Shown: in pieces, positions 20,569-28,353 of the stretch | Numbering within the stretch: the first letter of the stretch is position 1 | Layout: every line of letters begins with the position of its first letter | From: Candidatus Aalborgiella aggregata | GTDB lineage: Bacteria > Pseudomonadota > Gammaproteobacteria > Burkholderiales > Burkholderiaceae_C | Assembly (NCBI GenBank): GCA_016705065.1 | Contig: JADIYY010000002.1 | Span: 1 to 64,000 of the forward strand | DNA: 64,000 nt | Direction of reading: 5' to 3' | Notes under the pieces: generated by a model | The model's input: the letters and a program-made list of their open reading frames with translations, nothing else | What the model was told of the DNA's origin: nothing | Database searches by the model: none | Program-made: the position numbers and the translations under genes

Positions 20569-20617
20569 GACTGTTAATCCATGGGGGGGCCCCGTTCGAG
20601 CCCAGGTTGAGGAGCCA
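20569..20617 (+). other. attR: degenerate 3' half of tRNA-Asn
   Basis: GACTGTTAATCC (anticodon loop with GTT), GTTCGAGCCC (T arm) and TTGAGGAGCCA (acceptor strand, discriminator, CCA) follow the order of tRNA-Asn from the anticodon to the 3' end. No matching 5' half (a TCCTCAA acceptor strand) lies upstream, so this is not a functional tRNA. The T-stem has two mismatches, indicating drift. It is the expected product of integration into the 3' end of tRNA-Asn. Confidence 0.75.
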
Positions 20618-20630
20618 AGAATTTGCCAGA

Positions 20631-20668
20631 AAACCCGCTTTAACTTATTGTGAAGCGGGTTTTTTTAT
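20631..20668 (+). terminator. Rho-independent terminator behind the tRNA-Asn remnant
   Basis: The stem AAACCCGCTT / AAGCGGGTTT with a 12-base loop is followed by a run of T. It is probably the original terminator of tRNA-Asn, separated from its gene by the island. Confidence 0.8.
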
Positions 20669-20729
20669 GTCCAATGAATCGAACACATCAAGAATGCCGC
20701 AAATATTGAAGGGTTTATTGAAGAGGGTG

Positions 20730-20757
20730 TTGTCATATATACTCCCATGGGTATAAT
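20730..20757 (+). promoter_or_regulatory. Promoter with CsoR/CstR-like operator for the rhodanese operon
   Basis: TTGTCA (20730-20735) and TATAAT (20752-20757) are 16 bp apart. The 16-bp ATACTCCCATGGGTAT (20739-20754) overlaps spacer and -10. Its ATAC/GTAT ends with a C-rich/G-rich core resemble operators of CsoR-family repressors such as the persulfide sensor CstR. No CsoR-family gene is present in this window, so the regulator is inferred. Confidence 0.45.
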
Positions 20758-20796
20758 GCAATGCTTGATGTAAACCTTGGTCAAATTTAAGTACGC

Positions 20797-21213
20797 ATGA
20801 AATCATCTATCATTCACCGCATTCAATCCATCGCCAGTACGGCAATTTTGACTTTATTTTTAGGAATCAGCAGCATGAACGCTTTTGCAGCCCCACCCGT
20901 CGTTAGCCTAGATGATGCCCGTAAAGCATTGGAAACGGATTCATCCGCCATCATGATCGACATTCGTGAACCCTCTGAACATGCCAATGGTGTGGCCAAG
21001 GGTGCCAAGTTGATTCCCATGAGCCAATTGGGTCGTCGCTTAGCCGAATTGCCAAAACCTGGCGCCGAAAAATTCATGGTCATTTGCGCCACACAGAACC
21101 GGTCAGCCAATATTGTGGGCCAACTGCAGCAAATGGGCTACACCAATGCCAGCTATGTGCATGGTGGTATGTCGGGCTGGTCCATGCGTGCATGGCCGAT
21201 GATCAAACCTTAA
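20797..21213 (+). CDS. Exported rhodanese-like sulfurtransferase
   Basis: A 138-residue single-domain rhodanese with a Sec signal peptide (hydrophobic core TAILTLFLGISS, cleavage after NAFA, about residue 31). CATQNRS supplies the active-site Cys loop (about residue 98) that carries a persulfide. It would act in the periplasm on thiosulfate or polysulfide; the substrate is not deducible. It is first in a three-gene operon with DUF2798 and trxC, which fits reactive-sulfur or thiol handling. Confidence 0.8.
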   Translation: MKSSIIHRIQSIASTAILTLFLGISSMNAFAAPPVVSLDDARKALETDSSAIMIDIREPSEHANGVAKGAKLIPMSQLGRRLAELPKPGAEKFMVICATQNRSANIVGQLQQMGYTNASYVHGGMSGWSMRAWPMIKP

Positions 21214-21224
21214 AGGTATTTTTG

Positions 21225-21458
21225 ATGAACAAACTCCCTAAAAACCGTTTTCACTTGGTCTTTTCATTGTTAATGGGACTCATGATGGTGACTGTGGTGA
21301 CTTTCGTTATCACTTTGGTCAACCTTGGTTGGACACCAGATTTTTTCAGCAAATGGGGTAAAGTTTTCATCATTGCGTATGCCATTGCCACGCCCATCAT
21401 TTATTTCTTTGCGCCCAAAATACGCATATTGACCGCTAAGTTTGTGGAAATGCCATGA
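21225..21458 (+). CDS. DUF2798 small membrane protein
   Basis: The 77-residue protein has two transmembrane helices (LVFSLLMGLMMVTVVTFVI and VFIIAYAIATPIIYFFAP) and the DUF2798 pattern. Function unknown. It starts 11 bp after the rhodanese stop and overlaps trxC by ATGA. Confidence 0.75.
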   Translation: MNKLPKNRFHLVFSLLMGLMMVTVVTFVITLVNLGWTPDFFSKWGKVFIIAYAIATPIIYFFAPKIRILTAKFVEMP

Positions 21459-21946
21459 GCGACATCGCAGCACCAGCAGAATTAGCCGCAACCGTCCAAC
21501 AGCCATCAGCACACAACATCGTATGCCCGCACTGCCAAGAAGTGACAGCAGTATCGCCCGCAAACAGTTTGCCCGCCACCTGCGGGTCATGTCAAAAAGC
21601 GCTGTTCACTGGTCAACCTGTCAACCTGACTGACGAAGCCACGTTTGACAAAACCATTGCACAAACCGACATTCCCGTCTTGGTTGATTTCTGGGCACCT
21701 TGGTGCGGTCCCTGTCACCAAATGGCGCCGGGCTATGTACAGGTTGCCAAGCAACTTGAACCCAAGGTGCGTGTGGTCAAGGCCGATACTGAAGCCATTG
21801 CCAGTTTAAGCGCGCGCTTCAACATTCGCATGGTACCCACCATGATGCTTTTTTCAGGTGGCAAAGAAATTGGCCGTCGTCCGGGTGCGATGTCAGGCAA
21901 TGACATTGTGAAATGGGCGAATCTGCTGCTGAAAAATAAAATCTAA
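21455..21946 (+). CDS. trxC: Thioredoxin 2 (zinc-binding thioredoxin)
   Basis: The 163-residue protein has an N-terminal zinc finger of two CxxC pairs (VCPHCQE about 24-30, TCGSCQK about 42-48) and a thioredoxin fold with active site FWAPWCGPCHQMAP (about 85-98). The cis-Pro is in MVPTMML. It reduces protein disulfides in the cytoplasm; in other bacteria trxC is often stress-induced. Coupling to a rhodanese suggests a role in removing persulfides. Confidence 0.93.
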   Translation: MSDIAAPAELAATVQQPSAHNIVCPHCQEVTAVSPANSLPATCGSCQKALFTGQPVNLTDEATFDKTIAQTDIPVLVDFWAPWCGPCHQMAPGYVQVAKQLEPKVRVVKADTEAIASLSARFNIRMVPTMMLFSGGKEIGRRPGAMSGNDIVKWANLLLKNKI

Positions 21947-21952
21947 CAAGCT

Positions 21953-22735
21953 TTAGATAGTAAGCACCACAGGCGCATGGTCGCTGGGGCGTTCGTTTTT
22001 ACGTGGTGTGATGTCAATTTCGCAGGCTGATACCTGCTCTTTCAGCGCATGGCTCACCAAAATATGGTCAATGCGCAAGCCCTGCTTTTTTCGGAATGCC
22101 ATATTGCGGTAGTCCCACCAGCTGAATGTTTTGGGTGGATGTGGGAACAAGCGATGCGCATCGTTCAAACCCAACGCAATCAAAGCACGCAATTGGTAAC
22201 GCTCTTCTTCGGTGCAATGAATCGTGCCTTCAAGCGCCACGGGGTCCCAAACATCCAAATCATCGAACGTGATGTTGTAGTCACCCATGATGACCAATTT
22301 GGGGTGCGTTTGCAATTCCACTTTGAGCCAATCACGCAAGCCTTTGAGCCAGTTCATTTTGTAGTCAAACTTCTCGCTTCCAGGCTCTTGCCCATTGGGG
22401 AAATAAGCACCGACCACGCGTATATTTCCTAGTTTTTCATCTGCCACCGTGGCGGTGATGACACGTGCCAAATCGTCTGTGAAGCCTGGAATATTCTTGA
22501 CAACGTCTGACACAGGCAAAGCAGCTTTGGTTAACAGCGCAACACCGTTGTAAGTCTTCTGACCAAACCACTGTGCGTTGTAACCTATTTGTGCAAATGC
22601 ATCTGCTGGAAATTTATCATCGGTCAACTTGGTTTCTTGCAGCGCCAGTACATCGACTGGGTTGGCAGCCAACCAGTCCAACACCTGCGGCAAACGCACA
22701 TTTAGAGAGTTGACATTCCAAGTGGCGAGTTGCAT
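21953..22735 (-). CDS. xth: Exodeoxyribonuclease III
   Basis: A 260-residue apurinic endonuclease/3'-5' exonuclease of base-excision repair. ATWNVNSLNVRL, LALQETKL (catalytic Glu), GDYNI and the C-terminal SDHAPVV motif are all present. The chosen ATG at 22735 (MQLATWNVNS) lies one base after the folA stop; a TTG four codons earlier would overlap folA. It forms an operon thyA-folA-xth. Confidence 0.93.
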   Translation of the reverse strand: MQLATWNVNSLNVRLPQVLDWLAANPVDVLALQETKLTDDKFPADAFAQIGYNAQWFGQKTYNGVALLTKAALPVSDVVKNIPGFTDDLARVITATVADEKLGNIRVVGAYFPNGQEPGSEKFDYKMNWLKGLRDWLKVELQTHPKLVIMGDYNITFDDLDVWDPVALEGTIHCTEEERYQLRALIALGLNDAHRLFPHPPKTFSWWDYRNMAFRKKQGLRIDHILVSHALKEQVSACEIDITPRKNERPSDHAPVVLTI

Positions 22736-22736
22736 C

Positions 22737-23252
22737 TTATTTGTCAAGCCGCGTGTAAGTCACAAAGCTGAATGCCAAACCAGTCGAGCTGGTGTGCGAT
22801 TCGCGTGATGTCTCTTTCCATTGGGCATCCAAGGTCGGTGCATATGCATCGCCATCAAAATCAGCGTCAATCTCTGTCACCAAAACACGCTTGGCAAATG
22901 GCAATGCTTGCTCATAAATCTGTGCCCCACCCAGCACCCACACTTGATCGGGACTGGGGTCCAAAATCAGACTCATGTGCTCACAAATTGATAGCGCTTC
23001 AAGCAGATTATGCGCTGGCAGAGCGCCATCTTCGTGCCAATCTTGTTGACGGGTAACCACCACATTGGTACGTCCTGGCAAAGGGCGAAATTTGGGCGGC
23101 AATGAATCCCAAGTTTTGCGCCCCATGATGACCGGACAGCCTAGCGTCATGCGTTTGAGGTAGGCCAGGTCTTCAGGCAGATGCCAGGGCATCTTGCCAT
23201 CTTTGCCAATCACACCATTTCGTGCCCGTGCGTAGATGAGGTTCAGTTGCAT
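22737..23252 (-). CDS. folA: Dihydrofolate reductase
   Basis: The 171-residue enzyme reduces dihydrofolate with NADPH. Visible are NGVIGKDGKMPWHLPEDL (substrate loop, with the catalytic acidic residue near 27), PVIMGRKTWDSLP and VWVLGGAQIYEQAL. It sits directly downstream of thyA, which generates its substrate, a common pairing. Confidence 0.95.
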   Translation of the reverse strand: MQLNLIYARARNGVIGKDGKMPWHLPEDLAYLKRMTLGCPVIMGRKTWDSLPPKFRPLPGRTNVVVTRQQDWHEDGALPAHNLLEALSICEHMSLILDPSPDQVWVLGGAQIYEQALPFAKRVLVTEIDADFDGDAYAPTLDAQWKETSRESHTSSTGLAFSFVTYTRLDK

Positions 23253-23265
23253 GCAGACCTTTCAA

Positions 23266-24123
23266 TTACACCGCGACTGGTGCTTTGATAGCAGGGTGCG
23301 ATTCATAGCCCACGATTTCAAAGTCTTCGTACTGGTAGTCAAAAATCGAATCGGGCTTGCGCTTGATGTTCAGTTTCGGGTACGCCAACGGTGCACGGCT
23401 CAATTGCAGCGCCACTTGCTCGGCGTGGTTGCTGTAAATGTGGCAATCGCCACCGGTCCAAATGAAATCACCCACATCCAAATCACACTGCTGCGCCACC
23501 ATGTGGGTGAGCAAGGCATAGCTGGCAATGTTGAACGGCACGCCCAAGAAAATATCGGCACTGCGCTGGTACAACTGGCAGCTCAATTTGCCTTTGCCAT
23601 TGGGTGTGGTGGGTGGTGCAACATAAAACTGGAAAAAAGCGTGGCACGGCATCAACGCCATTTTGTCCAGCTCTCCCACGTTCCAACTGCTGACAATGAT
23701 GCGGCGCGAATCGGGGTTAGTCTTCAGGGTTTTGATGACTTCAGCGATCTGGTCAATATGTCGCCCATCTGCTGTTGGCCATGAACGCCATTGCACGCCA
23801 TACACAGGACCTAAATCGCCATCGGGTTTCGCCCACTCGTCCCAAATCGTCACACCGCGTTTGGTCAGCCAATTGTTGTTGCTAGAGCCTGTTAAAAACC
23901 ACAAGAGCTCGGTGATGATGGCTTTGACAAACACTTTCTTGGTGGTGACCAGCGGAAAGCCTTGGCTCAAGTCATACCGCATTTGGTAACCAAATACGCT
24001 CTTGGTGCCTGTACCCGTGCGGTCGGCTTTGAACACGCCGTGCGTATCCACATGGCGTAAAAAGTCTTCGTATTGGCTAGAGCCTTGCTTGGCTGAAGAA
24101 GCTGAATGGGCTGTAATGGACAT
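23266..24123 (-). CDS. thyA: Thymidylate synthase
   Basis: The 285-residue enzyme converts dUMP to dTMP using methylene-tetrahydrofolate. The active-site Cys lies in MALMPCHAFFQFYV, with RRIIVSSWN and the QRSADIFLGVPFNIASY motif intact. It is about 20 residues longer than E. coli ThyA, mainly at the N-terminus. 13 bp separate it from folA. Confidence 0.96.
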   Translation of the reverse strand: MSITAHSASSAKQGSSQYEDFLRHVDTHGVFKADRTGTGTKSVFGYQMRYDLSQGFPLVTTKKVFVKAIITELLWFLTGSSNNNWLTKRGVTIWDEWAKPDGDLGPVYGVQWRSWPTADGRHIDQIAEVIKTLKTNPDSRRIIVSSWNVGELDKMALMPCHAFFQFYVAPPTTPNGKGKLSCQLYQRSADIFLGVPFNIASYALLTHMVAQQCDLDVGDFIWTGGDCHIYSNHAEQVALQLSRAPLAYPKLNIKRKPDSIFDYQYEDFEIVGYESHPAIKAPVAV

Positions 24124-24190
24124 GCAATTCTTTGTTGTAATGCGCTAAATTAGACAAATCGTCAATCGTAAGGTGGGGTTTCAATCGACA

Positions 24191-24845
24191 TCAAACTTCT
24201 AACGCTTGCTTGGCAATCAAATCCGCATCAATTTTACCTGCCCGCGCAAAGGACGGACGGCTGGATCACGCGGTCGATGTACGCGCGCACCAAGGGTGTT
24301 TCAGGTGCCAGACCAAACTTGGTCATCCAATTCAGCGAACTACCCCATAACATGTCCAAAGCACTGAACTGACTGCCCAGCATATAGTCGCCTTTGGCGA
24401 GTTGCCCCGTCACGGTGTTCCACACATCGTCGACAGTGCCATAGGGCATCATGCCTGGGCTACCCGGCTCACGTTTCAATGCTTTGTCGACAAACGCAGG
24501 TTCAAAGCACGAACCGTAAAACGCCAACCAGCGCAAATACGGGCCGCGCAGCGCGTCACCCATCTGGGGGCTGATGCCCGCTTCAGGGTACAAATCAGCC
24601 AAATACAAATATACGGCAGACTGTTCGGTTACCAAAGCCCCGTTATGCATAATGGCAGGCACTTTACCCATGGGGTTGATCGCCAAATACGCTGCACCAC
24701 GCTGTTCGTTCTTCTTCTGGTTCAGCACATGCAATTCATAATCCGCCCCCAACTCTTCCAGCAATGCCAATACACCACCCGAGCGCGTTTGTGGTGAATG
24801 AAACAGTGTCACGTGCCGCGTTGCGTCGTTGAGATTGGAATTCAT
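24191..24845 (-). pseudogene. Glutathione S-transferase-like protein, frameshift near C-terminus
   Basis: The N-terminal thioredoxin-like domain (TLFHSPQTRSGGVLALLEEL, NPMGKVPAIMHNG, TEQSAVYLYLADLYPE) and the helical domain are intact to about residue 195. The frame then reads RVIQPSVLCAGR and stops at 24234. One base shift at about 24258 would give RPSFARAGKIDADLIAKQAL to a stop at 24191, the usual GST ending. The shortened protein loses only about 12 native residues and may still fold. Confidence 0.75.
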
Positions 24846-24872
24846 AGTATCTCCTGTTTTATATGAAAAATC

Positions 24873-24930
24873 TGGCTGTAGTCGGCGTATTTATTGCCTA
24901 TTGTGCTATTAAATATATAGCATATAGCGC
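24873..24930 (-). repeat. Dispersed intergenic repeat, copy 1
   Basis: GGCTGTAGTCGGCGTATTTA then TTGCCTATTGTGCTATTAAA and TATATAGCATATAGC. The inner part forms a GCTAT..ATAGC hairpin. It lies between the GST and FAD-dehydrogenase genes; related copies are listed separately. Confidence 0.75.
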
Positions 24931-24944
24931 CTTCACAGTCACCA

Positions 24945-26420
24945 TCAAACCCGCACCACACGTCCTGGGTTCATGATGTTGTGCGGGTCTAGGGCGCGCT
25001 TGATGGTGCGCATCAGATCTAAGGCTACGGGCGATTTGTATTTGGGCAATTTGTCTACCTTCATGCTACCTACACCATGTTCCGCCGAAATAGAGCCTCC
25101 TAATTGGTCAACCATGCCAAAGACAATCGCATTCACGTTGGCTTCTTCATTGATCAAAAATGCCTTTTGATCTGTTCCCGCCGGTGCTTGCACGTTGTAG
25201 TGCAAATTGCCGTCGCCCAAATGTCCGTAGTTGACAAGCTGTATTCCTGGGTAAGCAATGGCCAGCTTTTCGTCGGTGATGCGCACAAACTCTGGAATGC
25301 TGGAAATGGGAATTGAAATATCGCTTTTGATATTCAAGCCCTCTTGCGCTTGCGCCAGCGGTATGCTTTCGCGAATGTGCCAAAGTTGTTTGGATTGCGT
25401 CAAATTCTCTGCCAAAACAGCATCCAAAATGCAGCCGCCACCTTCTTCATTACCCATCGCCGCTTCGAGCAAACTCTCAAGCTGTGTTCTAGCGTGCGCT
25501 TCAGATTCGTGATCAGAATGCTCCAACACCACGCAGTATTTGGCCTCTGCCTTGTCCAAGAACGGTACACGCTGTTGTGGGAAATGCTTGTTGACCAAGG
25601 TCAATGCTACTTTGCCCATCATTTCAAACCCAGTTAAACCGGTATTCAAATGTTTGTGTGCCAAGCCCAACAATTTAACCGCTGATTTGACTGAAGAAAC
25701 CGCCACAAATGCCGTCAAGCTGGCCACAGGCAATGGCGATATTTTCATGGTGGCTGCAGTGATGATGCCCAGTGTGCCTTCGGAACCAATGAACAAATTT
25801 CGCAAATCGTAACCGGTATTGTCTTTGCGCAAGCCAGTCAAACCATTCCAAATTTCACCTTGCGCAGTGACCACTTCCAAACCCAAACATAGCTCACGTG
25901 TATTGCCAAAGCGCACCACCTGCGTTCCGCCTGCATTCGTGCCCAAGTTGCCGCCTATGGTGCAACTGCCTTGTGAGGCCAAACTCAACGGGAACAAAAA
26001 GCCTTTTTCAAAACAAGCTTGCTGCACATTTTCTAAGATACAGCCCGCATCCACCGTGAGCGTGCTGTTACCCGTATCAAACTTACGCACATTGTTCATT
26101 CGCTGCAGACTGAGCACAATTTGTGTGCCTGTTGCATCGGGTGTAGAGCCCACAACCATGCCCGTATTACCGCCTTGCGGCACAATGCTGACACCTTTGG
26201 TTGCTGCGCATGCCTTGACCACTGCAGCCACTTGCTCTGTCGAATTCGGCCGCACCACGGCCAAAGCGATACCCCGCTCGCTTCCCCGCCAGTCGCGCAC
26301 ATATTGCACAAGGTCGTTGCTGGCAGATTCGATTAGAACGTGGTCATTGCCGACGATTTGCCGCAGTGTATCTAACAGATCTGCCAAATCTTGATTGGGT
26401 GTTTTTGTTTGGTTTGGCAT
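24945..26420 (-). CDS. FAD-binding oxidoreductase (GlcD / D-lactate dehydrogenase-type)
   Basis: The 491-residue protein has an N-terminal FAD_binding_4 domain (VVPQGGNTGMVVGSTP, GGNLGTNAGGTQVVRFGNTR) and the C-terminal FAD-linked oxidase domain (HLGDGNLHYNVQ, AEHGVGSMKVDKLP, ending DPHNIMNPGRVVRV). The family oxidises D-2-hydroxyacids such as glycolate, D-lactate or D-2-hydroxyglutarate; the substrate cannot be told here. No glcE/glcF partners are adjacent, favouring a stand-alone type. Confidence 0.9.
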   Translation of the reverse strand: MPNQTKTPNQDLADLLDTLRQIVGNDHVLIESASNDLVQYVRDWRGSERGIALAVVRPNSTEQVAAVVKACAATKGVSIVPQGGNTGMVVGSTPDATGTQIVLSLQRMNNVRKFDTGNSTLTVDAGCILENVQQACFEKGFLFPLSLASQGSCTIGGNLGTNAGGTQVVRFGNTRELCLGLEVVTAQGEIWNGLTGLRKDNTGYDLRNLFIGSEGTLGIITAATMKISPLPVASLTAFVAVSSVKSAVKLLGLAHKHLNTGLTGFEMMGKVALTLVNKHFPQQRVPFLDKAEAKYCVVLEHSDHESEAHARTQLESLLEAAMGNEEGGGCILDAVLAENLTQSKQLWHIRESIPLAQAQEGLNIKSDISIPISSIPEFVRITDEKLAIAYPGIQLVNYGHLGDGNLHYNVQAPAGTDQKAFLINEEANVNAIVFGMVDQLGGSISAEHGVGSMKVDKLPKYKSPVALDLMRTIKRALDPHNIMNPGRVVRV

Positions 26421-26459
26421 GGCGGAGTCCTAAAAAATTTCTGAAATATTATTTTGAAA

Positions 26460-27779
26460 TTATTTAATCGCAAACTTTTTCAGCTTTTTAGGCACAGAGA
26501 CGTTATTCAAAGTTACGTAAACAGGCAAGCCGTTTTTGTATTTGGGGTAGTCTTCGCCAGCAATCAGCGGTGTTAAATAGGCTTTGCATTTGGCGGTGAT
26601 ACCAAAGCCGTCTTTGGTGATGAAGTTGCGCGGCATGAATTTTTCGACGTTGGCCACTTTGGACAATTCGGCCACACCGATTTTGTATTTATAGGGCGCG
26701 TCTGAAATGCGGTCTATTGTTGGCATGACGGCGTTTTTACCGGCGAGTGCCAATTCAACCGCTTTTTGACCGAGCTCATACGCTTGGTGTACATCGGTTT
26801 TGGATGCGATGTGGCGCGCCGCGCGTTGCAAATAATCAGCCACAGCCCAGTGGAACTTGTAGCCCAAAGCTTCTTTAATCATGTTCGCGACGACGGGCGC
26901 AGCGCCACCGAGTTGCGCGTGACCAAAAGCGTCTTTGCTGCCCTGCTCTGCTAGGAATGTCCCGTCAGCATGGTGACAGCCTTCAGACACAATCACCGTG
27001 CAGTAACCATGCTTTTTCACTAATTGGTCCACACGTGCAAGGAATTTCTTTTGGTCGAACACAATTTCAGGGAACAAAATCACCACCGGCACGCCGTGGT
27101 CTTCCAGCAATCCACCTGCTGCGGCGATCCAACCAGCGTGGCGACCCATGACCTCCATAACAAACACTTTGGTGGATGTGAGGCTCATGGATTTCACATC
27201 AATAGATGCTTCCAACGCTGACACCGCCACGTATTTGGCCACCGAGCCAAAGCCTGGGCAACAATCGGTAATCGGCAAATCGTTGTCAATGGTTTTGGGC
27301 ACATGAATGGCTTGCAAAGGGTAATTCATGGCTTTGCTCAACTGGCTGATTTTGTAGCATGTATCTGCCGAATCGCCACCACCGTTATAGAAGAAATAGC
27401 CAATGTTGTGGGCTTTGAAAACTTCGATCAAGCGTTCGTATTCGAGTTTGTTGGCTTCCAAAGATTTGAGCTTGTAACGGCATGAACCAAAAGCGCCCGA
27501 TGGTGTTTGACGCAAAGCGGCGATGTTGCTGGCTGATTCTTTGCTGGTGTCGATAAGGTCTTCGGTTAACGCGCCAATGATGCCATTGCGACCAGCGAAG
27601 ACTTTGCCAATTTTGTCTTTGTGTTTGCGCGCGGTTTCAATCACACCGCAAGCCGACGCATTGATCACGGATGTGACACCGCCTGATTGCGCATAAAAAG
27701 CGTTCATCTTTTTAGCTGCTTTACTTGCTGGTTTTGTTGCTGGTTTTGCTGCTGGTTTTTTTGTAGCTTTGGTAGCCAT
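26460..27779 (-). CDS. pfp: 6-phosphofructokinase, probably PPi-dependent, with Lys/Ala-rich N-terminal tail
   Basis: The 439-residue enzyme phosphorylates fructose-6-phosphate. Motifs: YAQSGGVTSVINA, FFYNGGGDSADT (an acidic residue where ATP-dependent enzymes have GDGS, pointing to PPi), HVPKTIDNDLP and VMGRHAGWIAA. Residues 1-24 are a repetitive tail (ATKKPAAKPATKPASKAAKK), unlike the catalytic domain, which begins at MNAFYAQ. The long start is supported by AGGAG 8 bp upstream. A PPi enzyme would make the step reversible. Confidence 0.88.
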   Translation of the reverse strand: MATKATKKPAAKPATKPASKAAKKMNAFYAQSGGVTSVINASACGVIETARKHKDKIGKVFAGRNGIIGALTEDLIDTSKESASNIAALRQTPSGAFGSCRYKLKSLEANKLEYERLIEVFKAHNIGYFFYNGGGDSADTCYKISQLSKAMNYPLQAIHVPKTIDNDLPITDCCPGFGSVAKYVAVSALEASIDVKSMSLTSTKVFVMEVMGRHAGWIAAAGGLLEDHGVPVVILFPEIVFDQKKFLARVDQLVKKHGYCTVIVSEGCHHADGTFLAEQGSKDAFGHAQLGGAAPVVANMIKEALGYKFHWAVADYLQRAARHIASKTDVHQAYELGQKAVELALAGKNAVMPTIDRISDAPYKYKIGVAELSKVANVEKFMPRNFITKDGFGITAKCKAYLTPLIAGEDYPKYKNGLPVYVTLNNVSVPKKLKKFAIK

Positions 27780-27863
27780 TGAAGAGTCTCCTGAAAGTAC
27801 TGTTGAAAGTTCAAATATTACGCGAAACTGACGATGTGTAGGTGTTGAATTTGTGATGAATAA

Positions 27864-28310
27864 CTACGATAAAACTGATGTGTCAATCTGCGTATTCACA
27901 CCCAAGCTACTTGCCGCCAATTGGGCTTGTTTGGCCGCTCGCAAGCGCAAGCGCACATGCATAGCAACCGCTGTAAAAAGCGCCAAGCATAGAAAAACTT
28001 CAACCAAAGCCAAATAATTGCTGGGCGCTTTGTCGCTCCAGGCACGCACCACGCCTTCAATAAAGTACAACCACACGAACAAACTCACCCAGCGGTAGGT
28101 ATACAAACGGTTTTTGATTAAGCCGACCAGCGGGATAAACAGGGGCAACACTTTGAGCACCACCCACGAGCCACCCGGCTTGATGGGTGCCAACCACATT
28201 TCCCACAAAACACCCAATACGATAAGTCCTACGAGACAAACAACTGCGGCAATGCGCGTCATCATCACGTTTTCAGGGATGGCGGTGGTCAAAAGTTGAG
28301 GTTTTGTCAT
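27864..28310 (-). CDS. DUF2069 membrane protein
   Basis: The 148-residue inner-membrane protein has four predicted helices (AAVVCLVGLIVLGVLWEMWL, VLKVLPLFIPLVGLI, WVSLFVWLYFIEGVV, ALVEVFLCLALFTAVAM) and the DUF2069 signature NRLYTYRWVSLF. Function unknown. Divergent from the YihY gene. Confidence 0.85.
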   Translation of the reverse strand: MTKPQLLTTAIPENVMMTRIAAVVCLVGLIVLGVLWEMWLAPIKPGGSWVVLKVLPLFIPLVGLIKNRLYTYRWVSLFVWLYFIEGVVRAWSDKAPSNYLALVEVFLCLALFTAVAMHVRLRLRAAKQAQLAASSLGVNTQIDTSVLS

Positions 28311-28353
28311 TTAAAAAGTTCAAAGTCATTCATTGCAGTGGCATGATAGCGCC

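Larger units (their letters stand above)
1..20617. mobile_element. Genomic island integrated at tRNA-Asn (left end outside window)
   Basis: The unit is bounded on the right by a tRNA-Asn 3' fragment ending at 20617 and carries a tyrosine integrase at the left edge. Its core genes (integrase, ribbon-helix-helix protein, AlpA-like HTH protein, Toprim primase, DUF3987 protein) resemble P4-like integrative elements. The cargo is an Hsp70-like cassette and a type I restriction system. Beyond 20617 ordinary chromosomal genes resume. The intact tRNA-Asn and attL are inferred to lie left of position 1. The cargo is riddled with frameshifts, so the island looks old and decaying. Confidence 0.8.

Noticed and set aside
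20569..20617. A complete tRNA-Asn gene
   Set aside because: Only the anticodon loop to CCA part is present; no 5' acceptor strand TCCTCAA lies within 80 bp upstream, and the T-stem is mismatched.
28333..28353. TTG start of the YihY protein
   Set aside because: The ATG at 28354 begins the family's usual N-terminus; the extra seven residues look non-native.
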